Positions 46,814 through 60,417 of a DNA stretch of 64,000 bases are shown piece after piece. Within the stretch, counting starts at the first letter, position 1. Every line of letters starts with the position of its first letter. This stretch comes from Steromphala cineraria (Eukaryota > Mollusca > Gastropoda > Trochida > Trochidae). Where the stretch lies: NCBI GenBank assembly GCA_916613615.1, contig OU744725.1, positions 7,856,708-7,920,707 on the forward strand, read 5' to 3'. Below the pieces are notes generated by a model. The model saw only the letters and a list, made by a program, of their open reading frames with translations. It was not told the DNA's origin and ran no database searches. A program made the translations under genes and the position numbers.

Positions 46814-48790
46814 CATGAGGAGGGTGTGGCCTCAGATGGGGGGGATACATCGGGGGGAACGGTGGTCAGACGACGTACCCTCCCTTCAGAGTCACACCCA
46901 ATATAAGAGAGGACGGTCTTTTATCTCTCACTGCTCAAGGTGTTGGAAAATATGTCTGTTGATTTAAAGTTTTAATAAGTGTCTATTTTTTATATTTACT
47001 TATTATTTACTTTATATCACTGAATATGTTTTAACTATTTGACATCGGTTTTGATATAGGAGAAGACTGTGTGTTTTTTGACATTAGGTAAGATTTGTCA
47101 CTTTTTATGTCTTAAAGTTTATCTCAGAGTAGATGACATTGTTTTGAGGAGTAAAAGGTTTTTCTTTGCATTAATGTTTATATGGAAAGAGACATGTATT
47201 ACTGAGAAAGAACACAGTGTTGGAGAGAACAAAGTCTTAACAAATGAAAAAAGTGTATTTTAATAATTCATCTTAAATGTAACAGAACCTGTGTAAAACA
47301 ACACTTTTGTTTTGAAATTATGTGGACCTCTTTTAAAGAGTGAATAATTTAAGGAGTATTTTATCCAAATGGTATTGTTGGTACAATTTGAGCTTCATCA
47401 ATTTTCTAGCTAACAAAATATTACAATATTTTCTTGAAAGTTGATAGAAATATGGAGAACAGGGTCTAAACATTCCACTTGATACCATGGCTATAATCTA
47501 ATGATGACGTTATAAAGAAGACTATTAACTACTTGACTGTTTATTGTGATGTAAAATGGTTTATGAAATATATTTGTCATTTTTTCACCTTTTCTTTTGG
47601 TGACAAGTTTAAGACTTTGTTTTATTTGTTTGTAAAAAGTCTTTTAATAGATACTTTCAATTTTAATGAATATTTTATCAAATGAGCATGTTATATCTTT
47701 ATGTTATATATAAGCTAAATAGTTTAGGTTTTAACATCATATATATTGTACACAAATATTATGTTCTTAGGTTTAGCAGTTGTTGAAGTCGGAGGAGTAT
47801 ATATTCCAGTTTACATGTGCAATAGTACTTACATGTGTGATATACTTTGTGTACATACTCGGTGATTGACCACCCATTGTTCGCTAGTTCCAGCCGATGC
47901 CCGCAGGTTTCACCACAATACATAGCCACAATAGTGTTGCGGTCTTACTCACTGCAATAATACTAGCAGCTGCGATATAAGCGGCGTGAAACCCCATATC
48001 ACCTCACCTCACCTCACCTCACCTCGGTGATTGACAACACCTTCCACTCCACTCATTATAATGATTATGCAACAAGATATTAATACAAAATGTTTATTCC
48101 TCTTGAAATTATCCTACTACCAGCTGATATAAGAGAAAAAGAGAAATGGTATTTTTTCCATGTATGCACATCATTTGCTTTAAGATAAGTTTTCAGCAAG
48201 TGTAACATTAGCCTACAATTTTCTAAAAAAAGCTATGATAAGCTTGGAAATAAGCATGAAAATCCTAGAGGTTTTATTTTTTGAAGATGGTTAACTAATG
48301 TGCTCAATAATAAACATTTGTTCTTAAAGCAAAATGATTTTCAGAATATTTTACTTTTGTTGATGGAACCAGCTTCTAGGTGCCCTATAAATGTTTGATT
48401 TATCTGATGTATACATCTAGTACCATAATCTAACGGACAAGAATGAAGAGAAACTAACTAGCTGATCAGAATCAAGGTTGGAAGGCTTTCATGTTCATTA
48501 AGAAATACTTTTAGAATGTTCTTTTGAGTTTCTGCTTAAGTAGTCTTTGCAACCTTTACGATTGGCTCTTTATTAATGACTTTTCAGTTTTTAGCTTGCA
48601 TAGAGCTTCTCATTTAATGATTTGTCAAACTTTTCTTTGTCCAGCTATTTTATGAGTTTTTACAATGCCTGTTTTTGTTTTGATCTTCTATGCAAAATGT
48701 AGCAGTAGCACAAGTCTTATACAATTCTGACAAAATCTTCCATAATACCCGAAGCCAAATAAAATGAATTCAAGCAGTCTTTCATCTGAT
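46814..48790 (+). other. Probable 3' UTR of the channel gene
   Basis: Noncoding sequence after the stop. AATAAA hexamers stand at 48309-48314 and 48758-48763, either a candidate poly(A) signal. A retroposon at 47871-48022 would be inside the transcript. The UTR end is inferred. Confidence 0.5.
47871..48022 (+). mobile_element. Short retroposon with CACCT tail and 13-bp target duplication
   Basis: CTCGGTGATTGAC occurs at 47858-47870 and again at 48023-48035, bracketing 152 bp that ends in five CACCT/ACCTC units. Exact flanking repeats plus a 3' short-repeat tail are the marks of LINE-driven retroposition. The body contains GCGGTCTTACTCACTGCAAT and no ORF. Confidence 0.9.
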
Positions 48791-48982
48791 TATTTTTTAA
48801 TATGAAGTCAACCAATTTATTTGAAAAAGATATAATGTTGTATATGTATCATACCGGTAATGTTAAAAGTTGTGCCAATAATTGCACAAATAATATTGAT
48901 TTTTCCTTTCAGTTTTTTGTTTACACACATATTATTTTAAAATGTATAGATTTTGCAATGTATTAAACAAGCTTGTTTGCAT

Positions 48983-49003
48983 TTAGTTAGTTAGTTAGTT
49001 AGA
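48983..49003 (+). repeat. GTTA tetranucleotide run
   Basis: About five TTAG/GTTA units. Confidence 0.85.
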
Positions 49004-50370
49004 GACTATGCATGTAATCTGGTGATAATGTTGACAGATTTGACAGAAGAATTGAAAACATGAAGAAAATTTAACTCACAAAACAAAATATTGAATATAA
49101 ATTTACCTGCCCTTAGACTTTTTTCCTACAAATCTGTACATCATTTAGATAAATTTGCTTGGTTTACTAGAAGATTGATATTTTTCAAACCCAAATGTAT
49201 TTTGTTTGTAACTGTTGATATTGACTTGTAATAGGTAGATATATTTTTTATATGTCTAAGGAGATAAAGATATAAAGAGATGACGCATCATTGTTTTCAT
49301 TTCATTAATGATCCATATTCAGTCTGATTAAAATCGACTGTGTTTCGAGGAAAAAAGTGTAAAAATATTGTCTCTAATAGCTAATGGGTTTTGAACCACA
49401 CCCAGCCCGGCTTTCCTCTCCTTCACAGTCTGAAGGCACCCCAATTACCCGCATGTTCTGACGCAAGTTCATCTAGCCAATCCCAAGGACAGCGGCAAAG
49501 GCTTTCGATATCAGAGCTAAGGGCACGTAACTCCTGTGAAATCCATTTTTACATGATCACCGCCATGTTGGTATTTGAAAGGGACAAAGTGATTGGGCTG
49601 CTTGTGACAAGTGTTGCTATCTCACAATTGCGTTGCCTAAATAAATGCTTGAAAGCTGCCTCCATCACAAAATGCTTGCAAGTATGATGATGGCACTTTA
49701 AAACATTTTTCCAAAAACTGGTCAGGACAAAGCATCGGCCCATAGGCTAAAGGCGGAAAGTTATTCAAAGGGACCACAATTTTAATAGTCTTTAAGACTT
49801 GCTACTGTTCCTCACATGTTCTTTTTTTGCAGGTAACTTGCAGTGAGACATATTTCTTAGCCTGACCTTCATTACCAGCACTCTAACCTGCTTATACCAA
49901 GAATATGATTATTATAGAATAGATCAAATCGGTACTGTTTCATAATGCGGTCAATTTCAATGTCAGTTTTTCCTTTGTATTTGTCCTTATTGTCAAGCAA
50001 TTTGTGGATACTTATTTCTCAAGACCACAGGCCCCCGGATCGTTAAATTTAAAAAGAAGAAGTTATTTTTAGAACACCACTGGAACGAATTGGTACAATT
50101 CGATTTCGATGGGTCTAAAAATATAATATTTTAAAATTATTGTTTAATGATCTGAGGGCCTGTTGTCAAGACCTGCACAAGTGACACAATCACCAGCTGA
50201 TTTGGTGTTCTTCTAATCTATGTCTATGTATTAAAATAAATTAAAAGTAAGACTTTATATGTTTCAGGAAATGGCAGACTTCAATTCTCGTCTGCCTCAT
50301 CTTAAAAGCAATTTGTACAGGCCTTAAGTCGACTCTGCAAGTAATTTCAAATATGCCATTTCAGCACAAG
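49004..50370. other. Intergenic DNA, one GC-richer block, no gene recognised
   Basis: 49390-49700 is less AT-rich than its surroundings and open for 98 codons on plus, but the translation shows no motif and no splice context supports an exon. It may be a decayed repeat. The rest is AT-rich and featureless. Confidence 0.3.
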
Positions 50371-50374
50371 AATT

Positions 50375-50780
50375 AATATTTAACGACATGAAGTGCATCA
50401 TGTAAAGAATAAATTCAATATGTTCAAATTAATTTCATTTCAAAATGTCACAGACGTAATATTTGGTAGATCTACATTACGTCAAATTAAACTTTTCAAC
50501 CCAACTGAGGCAAAGCATCAAGCTAGATATAACGATTTATTTGATAATTTTTTATGACAAGCTTTATCTTCATCAGGTGTCCAGGGCCTCATACGACTCT
50601 TCAAACAATTCCTCGTGGATTTTGTGACAACATTTATTTAATGAAAATGGATTCACTGGAGAATACGTTGACCGAGCAAATGACAATCGTCTAAAAGATG
50701 TCAGTTTGCGTTTTCATCAAAGCTTGTTACAGCTCTTAATAGTTATCAACAGTTTGTTCTATTGTCATCACAATACAATG
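50375..50780 (+). repeat. Degenerate large repeat, unit 1
   Basis: Collinear blocks TTGGTAGATCTACATTACGT, AAGCTTTATCTTCATCA, GACAACATTTATTTAATGAA, then GAATACGTTGACC and TTTTCATCAAAGC recur in the same order near 54.2-54.5 kb and, partly, near 58.1-58.2 kb. Confidence 0.6.
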
Positions 50781-50982
50781 ATGTTATACTCCTGCCCTTA
50801 TACCTTTTGTTCTGCTTTAGATATAGCTACAAATTTAGATTTTCTTAAGTAAAATTAAACAAAAGTTTGCGTTGTCCTTTTATGTATCAAATTTACCACG
50901 CCTCGTTTAGATTTTTTGTTTACTTTTGTTTAGGTTTAACAACTTTCGTTAAACGTTTGAAAATCATTATGCTGCCTACTCG

Positions 50983-51350
50983 TCAACATTCTCTCCCCAC
51001 AGAGGCAGATCAAGTCATGAAATGTTGATACAGCCTCTGATCTATTACGACTTTGTGGGATAGAATGGGAGAAACCTGATTGGAGGCAATCAAAGTTAGT
51101 TGTTCAATCAGGGACGTTGTTCTTAAATCACCATTTTGGCTACTTAATCAAGGCAAAGCCATTGTGATATGAACCACCCTTTCCATTCGAGAAGCGTTGT
51201 CATTTGATAAAGAAATTCAAATGGCTTGTGAAGCAATTTTTGCCGCCAGGGGAAACTGCCGGAACCCACGGATTTCGGCGTAATAAAACAAAGGCTGTAA
51301 AAACAGTTTTTGACTTGATCTGCCTCTGTTGGGACAGAATGACTCGTCAA
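50983..51350. repeat. Inverted repeat, about 45-bp arms
   Basis: CACAGAGGCAGATCAAGTCA near 51000 pairs with TGACTTGATCTGCCTCTG near 51308, with further pairing outward (CTCGTCAACATTCT / AGAATGACTCGTC is only partly complementary). The interior is noncoding. Possibly an old TIR element. Confidence 0.6.
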
Positions 51351-51374
51351 TGACAAATGTGAATTCATTAACAA

Positions 51375-53400
51375 TATCGAACTTTGTGAAACTCATTGAT
51401 ATATAACGCAGATAGTAGTGGTGGCCTTTAACATTCTGTAGCTATAAGCATTATCTGCAGTTGAACGCTATTACTGGAGTTTCAGAGAAATTTAATCTCT
51501 ACCTAATGATTGGTAAGAGAATATCAGAAGAAGAAACGTCTTGAAAGATTAGACAAATTGGGAAATATCACAATCTTTGACATCCATTATAAATATTACC
51601 TATTTGGGACTAAAATGAAACATGGCTCCATTCTGATTGTCCAAGAATATATGTCAACAATGATATTATTGTTGCTTATAATTAATGTTCATCAAATGAC
51701 TATCTTCTTTGAGTTAAAATCAGTCATAAATGGATAGAATATTACGTTAAATCTAGGCATAGACATTTATTTCATCTATGCCAAAAATGTCACTTCAGCA
51801 ATGTTAGTTTCAGAAATTAAGTCTTAAAGAGGTGACCCATAAAGTGTCATAAATTTGAAATTTCTGCAAATATTTAATCTTTTTCATTTCATATAAGTAT
51901 GTGCGTTACTTTATTATCCTCCTGCTCCGATGCAGTTCGAGGTAAACCACGCTCCAAGTGTTCGTCCGTCTATCCAGGGTACTAAACATATTTCCACCAA
52001 AAAGGTCAAATTTCTGACTTTGTTGCGTTTCCGGGTTTTCTAATCGTCTACGATTCAATGATGCAACAAGTCATAATTGTTTTATATTTCACAAAATAAA
52101 CTTTCTTCAAAATTTAGTCAAAGCTCTCACAAACCATTCAACTCTTGGGTTGAAATGTATTATTCCATTCCATTTGATTTCACTGAAAATAATATGTCTA
52201 TTAGCTGCTATTCATATTCAGTCTTCCGTTGCTGCTGTACTTCTCATCGCCATATTGTTGCTTATTTATTAGTCATGTTCTCTGTCTGTGCATTCTTCGA
52301 CTTAAAGCCGATTAAAGTGAAAAAAAACCCTTACAATTTAAATATAAGTGTTACATCGAATAAAGAACTATCGAACATTAAACAAATACAAAGTACATAC
52401 CCTACTTATATTTAAGTTTTAACATACTTATACTTGAAGAAAACTGTTTTTTGCTCGGAATTCTTTATTCCAACATTTGTTTTGTAAATTGATAAAACTC
52501 TGTATCACTCTATCAATGCGAAAAGAACCTTTGAAAGCCTAGATAAACAAAAATGTGTTGCGTCTTAAGAGCCAATGTTTCAGTCTATTTCAAAGCTACG
52601 CGAACCCAGAAACAAAACTCTTTTTGTTCTAGGCCTTAAAACAAGTGACACTGTCCAAAGGGATTTGTGTATTTATAATAATTGTTGAAGTTTCAAATTA
52701 CCAGTAATAAACGCATTTCAACACTCTGTAAATCCACTTATTGTAAAATCATTTTCACAATTCTTTTGTTTATAATGCAATCTTAAAAATGTCATTTAAG
52801 AAATGCTATTGTTTTATGTGATTTGTAATTCGCTAATATCTAAAAACAATGTAGTCTATATATTCCTTTTTTAGAATGATTGTTTCAAGTTGTAATAATT
52901 GGTTGCAAAACGATCAACTAGATATAATTTCTTATCATTGTGTAATAAAAAAATCAAACATGAAAAGAATTGCAAAACAATGACTATGTTTTTTAAGTAT
53001 ATAAATCTATTACATCTCGAATACTTTTTATAAAAAAAACGGCCTATATTACATGATACTATTTGATAATACTATTGCATAAACGTATACAGGAAACGCA
53101 AAATCCTTCATCATATTTCTTGTATTTACGACCTTTACCTTATATCGCCATGTGTAATAATATTTGTCTGTTTGTTTTAATACATACATAAACGTCCCGT
53201 CTCCCTTACGATGGAACCAAACCGTTTAAATCTTTCGACGATTTTGAAAATTGATTACAAAATCGACATTTTAATGATGCTTTTTTCATTATTATACAAA
53301 ACATGCGTCATATTACTTTAGACTCTTTAAAGGGTTCAAATTAAATTTGCCATTATGATGATACTATAGCTCCAAGCACGAATCAAATTATACAATTCTT
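51375..53400. other. AT-rich intergenic DNA, nothing recognised
   Basis: No RNA gene, motif-bearing ORF or clear repeat was seen. The 112-codon ORF starting at 52077 has no recognisable domain and no codon or GC contrast with its flanks. Confidence 0.35.
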
Positions 53401-53439
53401 ACATGTAAATATCTTTTTCATTTGCAACTCGAACTTTTA

Positions 53440-53660
53440 AAACTGTCATAACTAAACAGTTCTTGAGACGACTTCCAAGCAACCACCAAGATGCAGAAAA
53501 GCAAAACAAATACAGACTTCGCGCATTTGACTATGAAGGGTGGGAATGAATTGGGGATACCTAGGGATGCTATCACCCAAGGGAGATTTCGATTTGCATG
53601 CGGTTTGGTGTGCAAGTCAAAGTCTCTTTTCTCGTCGTCCAAAATGGTGCCGGTAAAATT
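53440..53660. other. GC-richer noncoding island with an octamer motif
   Basis: GC rises above the flanks; ATTTGCAT (a POU/octamer core) is preceded by GGGAGATTTCG, and AAAATGGTGCCGG follows. A minus-strand ORF of 74 codons crosses it but has no motif. It could be a promoter or enhancer of an unseen gene. Confidence 0.3.
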
Positions 53661-54199
53661 GAAATAATTTTAGTGATTTGCTATCGTTTTAATTACCGGG
53701 TGCATTGATTCAAGTGGAGACATTTTGCTTTTATGTGAGGGTTTAAAAGGGGAATAAACATATTGGACAAAGTCGAATTCCTTTTGTTTTGAGAAGGGAC
53801 AAATTCCGTATTTACTTATTCATCAACACAAAAGAATACTTTTCAAATTCTCATACACTTTATGAATATCTTGTAATGTGAACAGATTAACACTACTATA
53901 TCTGGTAACATAGGAAGAATTTGTAGAGTGAGAACTACAATTTTTGTCAGATTGAAAACAAAGGGTTCATGTGTTTTCAGAACCAACAACGACTCCGATA
54001 AAAAATCATTGCCCTAGCGGAATTCACAGTATATATGATGAAAAGAACGACTTATTTTTTACAATAATATAAATTTATCATCTAAATCTGTTCCAAGTTT
54101 CATAATGCTAAAGTAATCTCATTATGTTTGCTCAGAGTTATGTTATGATATGATACATAACATGCTTCATCTTATTTCAATTTTCTTAAATCAATTTCG

Positions 54200-54560
54200 T
54201 GCTCAAATATCATATTTGACATTTGGAAGACCCGCATTATGTCAAACTAATTTAAAGTTTTTCTACAATGTATGTTATATGTCAAATGTTTCAAAATATT
54301 TACAATATTCGACAATTAATCAAACATTTACTTGCACAAGCTTTATCTTCATCAAGTACACCTTGCGAAGAATGCTAAGGATAAAATTGCTTTTGGTGAC
54401 AACATAACCTTCAATGAACCCCTTGAAATGCACCTGAGAATAGGTTGACTAGGTATTGGTAAATGGTCTGAGAAAATGTCACATCAGTTTTTCATCAAAG
54501 CATGCAGCAGCTGTTGGTTAATACAACATCTTTATGTTGCCATTGGAATCAATTAATGAC
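54200..54560 (+). repeat. Degenerate large repeat, unit 2
   Basis: TTGGAAGACCCGCATTATGT, CAAGCTTTATCTTCATCA, GACAACATAACCTTCAATGA, GAATAGGTTGAC and TTTTTCATCAAAGC align in order with unit 1, offset about 3.77 kb. Confidence 0.6.
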
Positions 54561-54599
54561 CTTTAACGTGGTCTCTATAGTTTTTATTCTGAGGAGTAA

Positions 54600-56570
54600 G
54601 TACGTCTCCCCCAATCTCATGAATCGTGAACATACTTAAGATTTTTGTCATGTGAAATCATTAGAAATCAAAAGGTCTTGCATCCCTCCCCTTAGAGACG
54701 TTTATATACTGGTATACCGATACAGAACACCAAAATATTGCTCATGGGTTTATGATGATAAAGCTGCCTCGAAATTTAAGAATCTTTTTAAGATTTATAC
54801 CAAAAGTGGAGTTCAATTTCGATCCCATTATATTAACATAGACTACACATTAACCATATTTATGACCTAAATATCTCTCATGTACATCAAGCAGAAGATC
54901 AGTAGAATCTAAAGAGTGCATCAACCCTTACCAACGAAGAAATGCCTTTGCTGTAAGTATCCTAAATCGTATTAAGAAATGGAATCAAAAGGTTATACAT
55001 GTACTTCTTTAACGGCGGTGACGTCTATACTGGTCCATAAGATATTGCCTTAACATGTATACATGATGGGTACCATCCTTTTTAAAAATCGGCTTACAAG
55101 GTTACTTACATTTTTTTTGACAAAAGACGGAGTTAAAATTTTAAATCTTTTCTCGTATTTTTGAATTTTCAATTTTCGCTTACCAAATGGCGCTTGGTGG
55201 GAATAAACTTTCTTACAAAACTAGACACCTATCCCGGTAACGTCGATGATGCACTAACAAGTGTAATTTGTCAAATCCTTTTCGCTTTTACTAATCAAGA
55301 ACAGGTGTAAAATGTTGTTTTGAAAACATTTTGGATTTATTTTTTCTTTAACTTATTTACACGACAGTTTCAATTTACCTTAACTAATAATTTCATTTTT
55401 TCGTATACAATGTAAGAAATTCAGAAAAAGAAAATTCGAATTAATTACTGCAAATTCCTGCGGCAAATCCTAAAATATCGACATGCAGCTTAGTTCGTCT
55501 AGTGCTTTAAATAAGTAATATCAAGTATAGCAGATCATCAAGTGCAGTTGCTAGTTGGTTTTTAATTTAGTTTATTGGCTGTAAACGAAACGGGCAAATA
55601 TTGTGTATCATTTTTAATGAATAGAGACCTGGAGGTTTGGAAGTTAGATATAGTGCAATTATTGAAGTCTTTATATTTCATCTATTCCTTTGAACGCCAG
55701 CTGCATTATTTATGGAATATATTTCACACCAATATTTCTTTATTATCAATAATATACAAACACATGCGTGGTCTGTATCTACCTTGTGTAAGTACTGAAA
55801 TATCTATATCACATGAAACACCTGTTGTAGACGATGTCAACGGCATTAAGTCGTTGCACTGACAAAATATACGTTTAATGCAAATACTCATTACAAACTG
55901 ATCACATCAATAGATTTAACGGTAAGATTTTAGAAATACAATTTTTTAAATAATTTTTAAATAATGTCGATTAAAAGTATATTGACTGAGTATGAAGGTA
56001 TTGAAATTTATTTGAAAGTCTGTGAAAGTATTAAAAATGAGAAGTGATAAGGAAAAGGTAAACTATAAACTTGTAAAATGGAGTATTAATTAAGTCATTT
56101 GAATAACTTTCAAATGAAGTGAAAACAACACTTTTAGTTTTGACTTCTCTATGCTTATTGCATCAACATAACACAAGTTTCTGATGCAGAAGCAGCCGAA
56201 CATGCGTTTATGGGGCAGCAGTTTTGCTTTTGATAACATTTTTTTCTCGGATTGACTACAAATGTTTGTGTGAGGTAAGATTGGATTTGCGTTGAAACCA
56301 AACTATTACGATTGAAATGAATCCATGAAACTTCGACGTTTCACTGATAAAAGTATCTTACACAATGAAACAAACCGGATGCAATTCAAATTTGGTAGAT
56401 GACTCTTTATTTGATGTATAGAATGTATTGGCATGTTTAAATGGTACGTAATATATATCTAACCTGACATTTGTTCAATAAGATTCGAAACACAATTTGT
56501 TAGATAATATGCTTATTCTTAGTGATTCCCCGCTACATAAACACATTATTTAAATTGGAAAAAACGCTCA
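54600..56570. other. AT-rich intergenic DNA, nothing recognised
   Basis: No supported gene or repeat. A 95-codon ORF at 55575 lacks any recognisable motif. Confidence 0.3.
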
Positions 56571-56576
56571 AGAGTA

Positions 56577-57821
56577 GGGGAGACCAGGGCAAAGCGCGCC
56601 GTCGGGGCAAAGTGACCAAGCCTTATTTCTCCTTAACGATCGACAAATGGCGTGGTTTGTCATTATCAACTGATGAAAGCAAACGTTAAGAAACGTTGTG
56701 ATCCACGTTTGCATCTTTAGCGTGAGTTGTAGATTTACCATTGCAAAAAGTTTAAAAAACGACATTTTTCTTTAAGGAAAGAATATGTCCGAATTCACAT
56801 ATTTCATAGTAACACAAAATTCAACCTTGAACTCTAGTGTACCAATTAAACACAAATATATCACCTTTTCATTGAATTAGGAGTTTTGTAATTCATTGCT
56901 TAAATTATTTTCTATGATGCACATATCGAATGCTACCCCCAAAAGGGCAAAGTGAGCCGGGGGGAGCGCTTTGCCCCGAGTGATCTCATATGTTTTTTTA
57001 TGGTCAACACATTTGTGTCAGAGATTTTAATTATTTTTCTAAAGCATATATCGTAAAATAGATTTGTAATTTTCATTCTATACTTTTCCTGTATTTAAAA
57101 AAAGTGATATTATCAATGAAGTATCAAAATTATGTCATAGGATTTTTATTTCATTTAAAAACACGTATATTTTATTGATAATTAAGCATTAGTTTTGATA
57201 TTTATTATATATTTTGTTTTATCTCTAAACAATTAAGAAGATAGGCCGTATGGGCAAGTCCGGCAGAGATTAGTTGTTTGTAAACTGTGAAATTTGTCTT
57301 CCAAACCTATCAATTTCTTTATTTCTTTCATACTTTTATTGTTTTCTGATATTTAATGAGTTAAATTGTCAAGACTCTCATAGTTCTTAGTAATTCGTGT
57401 ATAGTAATCATGTAAGTGTTTGTTAAAGAACTTCTAAAATCTAGGTCCACGACATATACAAAGTATTTTGTCGTTCTTTGCATACTTAGCCTTGGTTTTT
57501 TATTATTTGTCAAGTTTTTTAAGGGTGCATGTGAGCTGCATGACATTTTTTTGGATGGTAATGGCTTATCATAGGTGTTTGACATATCACATTTTCCCAT
57601 GGGCGATTTGCCCCAAACTACGGGGCAAAGTGCACCGCCTTTGTCGAAATACATTTTCGTTTATATCTCTATATGCAGGCGTGGTAGGTTAAAAAGCATT
57701 TGTCATACAATAGTTTATCTGTCGAGAATTAGAGACATGCTGCAAGTTGCATTCTAAACATGTTGATGTGCCCAGAAAACAGGCTTATATGTTAGGGGGC
57801 GCGCTTTGCCCTGGTCTCCCC
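56577..57821. mobile_element. 1,245-bp TIR element flanked by TA
   Basis: GGGGAGACCAGGGCAAAGCG at the left and CGCTTTGCCCTGGTCTCCCC at the right are exact inverted repeats (24 bp in all, continuing CGCC/GGCG), each flanked by TA (56575-56576, 57822-57823). Internal GGGGCAAAGTG motifs recur near both ends and in the middle (about 56612, 56945 and 57625). No transposase frame is present, so it is non-autonomous. Confidence 0.9.
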
Positions 57822-58059
57822 TACAAAGGTTTAGATTGGAATTGGAAATTAGATATCCTTTTTTCTCAATCCAAGTTATGGCGTATTGTAATTGATTATT
57901 GAAGAAAGCAAGACGATCATTTACATTTAGTTGAAAAACACAATCATGAGTTAATAGTTTGTTTTAATCTTACATAATAAGCTATTGAGTTAAGTGCTGC
58001 TAAATACTTGACTATGTCTTAGACATCCCTATGCAAAAGCAGTGTGTTCACGAAATTCT

Positions 58060-58270
58060 TGGAGTCTTTTAACAAATAAGGCAGTTTAAAATCATATAAT
58101 GACAACATTTCTGATTAAACTCGAAGGCATCCACTTGACCATAAGTTGACCTGGCAAGTGCTAATCGTCCGGTAAATATCAGGTTTATTTTTTTATCAAA
58201 GCTTTGAGCAGCTGCTGGTTCTAAAACGTTCGCACTTTTGACACTGGAATAAATGAGAGATCCTTGACAA
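58060..58270 (+). repeat. Degenerate large repeat, unit 3
   Basis: GACAACATTTCTGATTAAAC, CCATAAGTTGACC, TTTTTATCAAAGC and GAGCAGCTGCTGGTT align with unit 2 (GCAGCAGCTGTTGGTT), offset about 3.7 kb. Confidence 0.55.
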
Positions 58271-58279
58271 GGAAAATGT

Positions 58280-60410
58280 CTACCCTGTTTTTTGCCTAGT
58301 GTACTTTGCTGTAAATAGTTGCAGGTTTGTGGTTGAAAACGATTTAGTAAGTACATTGTTGCTGTCCTTGCGTGTCCTCACACCTGGTCTAAGATTTTTT
58401 TATTTTTGTCGAAATGTAGGTATATTTTATTTTCCAACATTGATGCGTATTCGATTCATGTTGAATTGTGCTGTTTATCACACAATTTTCTGTAAAAAGT
58501 AACATATTTGGCAGAGATTTGAGGTTTGATAAACGGATGAAGCATATAATAGTTACCAAAATAGGTGAATCATCGCGTACGTGAATCACGAACATACCAG
58601 ATGTACCTACAAAAACAGGTCACAGGCTCGAGTCCTTTTTAATGTGAAACAATTGTAAATGTCTCCTGTTGTAAAAGTGCAATTCAAGGGGAGGTCATTG
58701 ATTTACAAAGCAGAGATTGAACTTAAATTAATCCATGGCGATGATTGCCTGTATAACCTGCTAAATATTCCTAACAAGTCAACCTGCTTTATCTTAATTT
58801 ACATGTTACATGACGATTTGATAAGTTTTATCTGAAATAAATTACACTAATATCTAATGCTATACCGTTTGCTGTCTGTACAGACAAAACCAAATATTTT
58901 CGTTCATTGTTCAAAGACTGGATCCAACATCCCTTGTATCTTACTTTCTGCTTAAAAGTCTTCACTTAAGACTGACACATTCAAAAGCTTATAAGAAAGC
59001 GAAGAACAGGAGTATTAAAATTATGTATTTTTTCTACCAATGTATCGCTATCTTGTGTGTATATTATATCTTCATATACATATCTTTCGCTTTGAGCAAT
59101 AAAACGACGCATTATACGCATTCTTAAAGTTTTGGTTGAATTGACAATTTGTTTAACTATATTTTACTCATTTGTCATGATCATCTCACGAAATAGGTGT
59201 GAAAGGATATCATAATAAGTATATTAATTCAGCTTTTCACAATGGTAGCTTTCATTCCTAAATAGATTGTGTTTTCAAAGTCCTAACCACCATATTTCAC
59301 ACTATGAAAATGATGCTTAGACAGATCCATCTTGATAGTGGTTGTTCCGCGCCTCTACCAATCTTGTTGGCAAACAGGCACATGTCGTTTCATTATGATT
59401 CAACTCTCTGTCTTAGTTCAGCAATTATTGATATGAAATGTACATGTTATATGTTTCCCACATTTCCTTTTTGCCAAATTGAATTAATTACAAATGTTCG
59501 TGTTGGCATTATTGGATTTATTTGAAAAACAAAACTTTTAGATAAGAATAAAAAGTAACACACCATTCATCTTTCTTCACGTTTGCAACTGTTCAAAGTC
59601 TCAACGTTGACACAGTATCAACTATTTTATATAATGTGATGATTTTATCGCCTTTTCATTGATTATACTCTTTTACAGGTTGATTTTTACGATTTTATTA
59701 TTCCGTCTTCATGAATTCTTATGATTTAAATCATACTTATCTTTGGTGCTCATACGTCTTTAATTTTGAAAGTATTGTTGAGGTTTCCTTCCTGTTTTCC
59801 TGTGTTGCCAAACTTTCTAAAAAATACTTACTCGCTGATATATCTTTTAAAAAATGATTTTGCTTTCATATCTAACACATGAATCTCTCTTTCAAAATTG
59901 TTATATCATCTCAACAATATATAGCGGTATAGAACAGCAAGATTATCTGAATTATTCCAGGAAGATCTTGAGATACTAATCATTACCACTTCCAAATCCA
60001 CATGGAATTCACCAGAAGTAAAATTTGAATATTACAAATTTCTTTTTTCTTAACATAATTTTGAACGTTGATATTTCTATATACCTTTTTTGTTTTAGAG
60101 ATTGCAAATCTAAAATTAGGAGTTGTGTCCAAAGGGTTTATAATTCATCTGATGTGGAATTTAAAGAGCCACTTCGTGATTTTCATCTTAACATTGTTTT
60201 GCTTTGATACGAACGTAAACGTTGTTGTCAATTATATAAGTATAAAAAATCTCTCACATTCATCCCAAACTGGCCATTGTAGGATAAATACTTGTTTTCA
60301 ATGAACATTTACAAATCTGTCATATTTTTTCGCGAAGGCAAGTTCACACATCTATTTTAAATGGATACTAGTCATATTACCTTTTAAGCAGTACCAACTG
60401 GTAGTTGTCA
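58280..60410. other. AT-rich intergenic DNA, nothing recognised
   Basis: No gene or repeat could be supported. Confidence 0.35.
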
Positions 60411-60417
60411 TTTCTTG

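Noticed and set aside
49391..49687. 98-codon ORF as a gene
   Set aside because: No recognisable domain or splice context; may be a decayed repeat.
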